Source of the DNA: JBGLNJ01 sp041300525
Lineage (GTDB): Bacteria > Chloroflexota > Anaerolineae > Fen-1058
Length of the DNA: 64,000 nt
NCBI GenBank assembly: GCA_041300525.1
Contig: JBGLNJ010000001.1
Coordinates: 2,728,001-2,792,000 of the forward strand
Direction: 5' to 3'
Shown: in pieces, positions 61,905-64,000 of the stretch
Layout of the letters: every line of letters begins with the position of its first letter
Numbering within the stretch: the stretch's first letter is position 1
The notes under the pieces: generated by a model
Told to the model about the DNA's origin: nothing
What the model saw: the letters and a program-made list of their open reading frames with translations, nothing else
Database searches by the model: none
Made by a program: the position numbers and the translations under genes

Positions 61905-63428
61905 ATGAACTATTACACTGGTATTCACCCGATTGACCATCCTATCGCCGCTCAAAGACAAAAAGCGAAGCGACATTACGGTGTCCATCCGTATTTCACG
62001 CGCCGTCCTTTTAATGTAATTCGCGAGTACGTCTTACGGTTTTCCAGAGAGCGAGATTGCATAGTGGACCCGTTTGGAGGCTCCGGCGTTACCGCCATTG
62101 AAGCTTTTCTCGAGAACAGAACGGCTATCCACAACGATATAAATCCCCTCGCTAATTTCATTGCTCAAGGCATCGCAGGCCTTGCGGAAGGAAAGGCCAG
62201 CGATTACAAGGAAACCTTGGAGCGATTGAAGGCTGTTTGTCAATCCGAGATCACCGAGATACAACAAAGCGACGCGCCACACCTCGATCAAATACTCCGA
62301 TCTTTGCCTATTCCAGACAATGTGCGCCTTCCCACGAGTTCGGACGTAGAATCTTATCTCGATCTGTTTACACCACGACAATTGGCATCGCTCGCGTTGC
62401 TCAAAGTCAAAATTGATGAAATTCCAGACTCGCCCAGCAGAAACGGAATGCTACTGGCTTGGTCGGCTACACTGGCAAAATTGAACAGAACATTTTTATC
62501 AGCTGAAGGTCGGGCGGCGTCACGAGGAGGGTCGAGCATATTTAGTATTTATCGCTACAAGATTGCCAAAGAACCAGTCGAGTTGCCGGCATGGCCCACT
62601 TTCGAAGAGAGAGCTCGCAACGTGATCGCCGCCAAGCAGGAAATTGACCATGCTATTGAACTCAAAAACACAACCGGCGGGTGGTTCGGTTCATTCGAGG
62701 CCCGCAACCAAGACATCCAAGATCTCAGCGAGCAACTGAAAGGGAAGGTTGATTACATCTTCACGGATCCGCCGTATGGTGGGCACATATCGTATATGGA
62801 TCTCTCCGTTCTATGGAACCATTGGCTTGGCCTGACGCCAAGCCAAGCAGTCAAGCAAAAAGAGATTATCGTCGGCGGCGAGTTGCAACACACCGAGGAA
62901 GAGTATATAGAACGCCTCCGGAACAGCATACGCGCCTGCATTCGCATGTTGAAGAACGAGCGATGGCTTTCGGTAGTCTTTCAGCACTGGAACGTTGCGT
63001 ACTTTGAAGCAATACTCTCGGCTGCCGCAGAATCGGGGGCAGAACTAGAAGCAGCTGTCGCCCAAGTGGGTGATCCAATTTGGTCAATGCACAAGAAGAA
63101 GAATAAAGAAGCAGTTCTTGCCGGGGAAATGATTTTGACTTTCCACAAAACCGGCGCAAGGCGACATTATGAAAAAAGGAATGAATTCGACTTGGCCGAG
63201 ACAATCCGCAGGATTTTGTCGAGCTCGGATTCCAATACGGTCTACGGAGAGTATTTGTTCAATCGAGTCATCATTGATGCATGGCACAAGGGAGCCATTG
63301 GTTCTCTTACTATCACCAAAGACGAATTCACACAGGTGATAGAAAGCCTGGGTTGGCATTACGATCCACAGCGCCATTATTGGTCCAATGGAGACAAAGT
63401 ACAAGCTTCACTCTTTGACAATCTCTGA
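61905..63428 (+). CDS. N6/N4-type DNA methyltransferase
   Basis: A 507-residue methyltransferase with a split active-site layout: VDPFGGSGVTAIEA (SAM-binding FxGxG, residue about 53) comes first, and TDPPYGGHISYMDLS (DPPY, about 288) comes after a 230-residue insert that may read the target. The DPPY motif favours adenine-N6 or cytosine-N4 modification. The N-terminal YFTRRPFNVIREYV resembles the start of many such enzymes. No restriction enzyme gene is adjacent; the RNA ligase on the other strand is 18 bases away. The gene is less GC-rich than its neighbours, which suggests transfer. No clear ribosome site. Confidence 0.8.
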   Translation: MNYYTGIHPIDHPIAAQRQKAKRHYGVHPYFTRRPFNVIREYVLRFSRERDCIVDPFGGSGVTAIEAFLENRTAIHNDINPLANFIAQGIAGLAEGKASDYKETLERLKAVCQSEITEIQQSDAPHLDQILRSLPIPDNVRLPTSSDVESYLDLFTPRQLASLALLKVKIDEIPDSPSRNGMLLAWSATLAKLNRTFLSAEGRAASRGGSSIFSIYRYKIAKEPVELPAWPTFEERARNVIAAKQEIDHAIELKNTTGGWFGSFEARNQDIQDLSEQLKGKVDYIFTDPPYGGHISYMDLSVLWNHWLGLTPSQAVKQKEIIVGGELQHTEEEYIERLRNSIRACIRMLKNERWLSVVFQHWNVAYFEAILSAAAESGAELEAAVAQVGDPIWSMHKKKNKEAVLAGEMILTFHKTGARRHYEKRNEFDLAETIRRILSSSDSNTVYGEYLFNRVIIDAWHKGAIGSLTITKDEFTQVIESLGWHYDPQRHYWSNGDKVQASLFDNL

Positions 63429-63796
63429 CCGGGATGACGATTTTGTCGGCCTCGCCCTCATCTACTTCTTAGAGCATGTCTGAATAGTTGTTGCTTTCCC
63501 TCATCCCCAGCCCTTCTTCCAGGGGGAGAAGGGAGAGCAGTATCAAGAACCTTGTGTAAATTCGTTCCCCGGCAATTTACACACAACTCGGCATACGGCC
63601 AAGGCCAGCCAATGCCGTGTTCACGCGGGATTGCCAAATCCGCCGCGAGCGATTATCGAAATAATCAGTTAAGGTGCAACAACGGCGAGCATGGCGGCGA
63701 AACCGAGAACTGAACCGCCCTGGGGTCGGGGATGACCCGGCCGAGACAGGGGCGGTTCCTAAAAACTGTAAGACACATCATGCAAGGAGGCGCACA
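63429..63796. other. Long leader-like intergenic region before the last gene
   Basis: About 370 bases without a gene. A GGGGGAGAAGGGA-type short repeat lies near 63520, and GAACCGCCC near 63713 is inverted as GGGCGGTTC about 40 bases later, close to the start of the next gene. The second could be a structured leader; no riboswitch class was recognised. Confidence 0.35.
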
Positions 63797-64000
63797 ATGA
63801 AGCACCCTATCCGCAAGTGGTTTGTTCTCTTGCCGCTGTTCCTGGGGCTGATGGGAGTTATTCTGGTTACCCGTTTTGCCGCCCGAGCCACGCCCGCGCT
63901 CAGACCTCTCGCCAATCCTCCCTGGGCGACCAACGTCCAGGTCAACGTGATCTCGGCCGGCACATCCCTACAAGATACGCCTCCGGCTCTGGCCGCCTCA
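63797..64000 (+). CDS. Exported protein, N-terminal part (runs off the window)
   Basis: ATG 63797 with AGGAGG seven bases upstream opens a signal peptide (KHPIRKWFVLLPLFLGLMGVILVTRFAARA) followed by PALRPLANPPW. Only 68 residues are inside the window, so the function cannot be read. A secreted or surface-anchored protein is likely. The long leader in front of it suggests regulation. Confidence 0.75.
   Translation, partial: MKHPIRKWFVLLPLFLGLMGVILVTRFAARATPALRPLANPPWATNVQVNVISAGTSLQDTPPALAAS

Noticed and set aside
1..64000. CRISPR arrays, rRNA and tRNA genes
   Set aside because: No regularly spaced repeat-spacer series and no rRNA or tRNA cores were seen by eye; a covariance search was not possible.

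Overview
The window (about 58 to 60% GC by eye) looks like a chromosome of a filamentous-type Chloroflexota bacterium, most likely Anaerolineae-like. The reasons are the gene mix (GAF-rich sensor kinases, FHA protein kinase with PP2C partners, GT-C membrane glycosyltransferases, Hdr/Nuo-linked formate dehydrogenase, DUF1385, DUF5615) and a very high load of short palindromic repeats. This assignment is inference from gene content, not from a marker gene; no rRNA or tRNA was found.

Layout. 1-3130: remnant of a LivF ATPase, then a hydantoin-racemase-like enzyme, an aspartate-carbamoyltransferase-like enzyme and a truncated allantoinase. 3135-7436: divergent pstS and pstB, then a PAS-GAF-GAF histidine kinase. 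7440-13750: an accessory island with a broken integron integrase, an attI-like site, an AT-rich cassette gene with an internally duplicated protein, two IS607-type elements and a cluster of intact and broken toxin-antitoxin-type genes (DUF5615, HicA/HicB, MNT nucleotidyltransferase). 13751-27083: an in-frame fusion of a flavoprotein with an IS4 transposase, two GT-C glycosyltransferases, a truncated hybrid kinase, an HlyD-type adaptor, a GNAT enzyme and an FtsX permease fragment joined to a DUF1385 fragment. 27164-37848: signalling region with an RsbW/RsbV/SpoIIE partner-switching operon (the phosphatase carries an outside beta-propeller), DUF126 and roadblock genes, a secreted-protein fragment, and a kinase-FHA plus two membrane PP2C phosphatases. 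37851-44400: a REP-associated transposase between direct repeats, purN, a stand-alone IMP cyclohydrolase, a truncated epimerase, and a transposon interrupted in antisense by a group II intron whose ends can be placed to the base. 44402-49782: radical SAM/HhH protein, REC-GAF-GAF kinase, ABC exporter. 49948-56041: MoxR fragment joined to a NuoF-like gene, then HdrA-like, MvhD, FeS and selenocysteine formate dehydrogenase genes, the last with a readable SECIS hairpin and a missing 3' end. 56146-64000: class III aminotransferase, GT39 enzyme, PAP2 phosphatase, ATP-dependent RNA ligase, DNA methyltransferase and the start of an exported protein.

Two themes cross the window. First, about a dozen places join the broken end of one recognisable gene to the broken end of another; either the genome has been heavily rearranged by its repeats and mobile elements, or part of the assembly is chimeric. 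Second, small hairpins of constant geometry (about 7 to 10 bp arms, 2-nt loop, two or three in a row) recur with different sequences, including the repeats that flank the REP-associated transposase; a separate family of 27-bp near-perfect palindromes sits both between genes and, in frame, inside genes.
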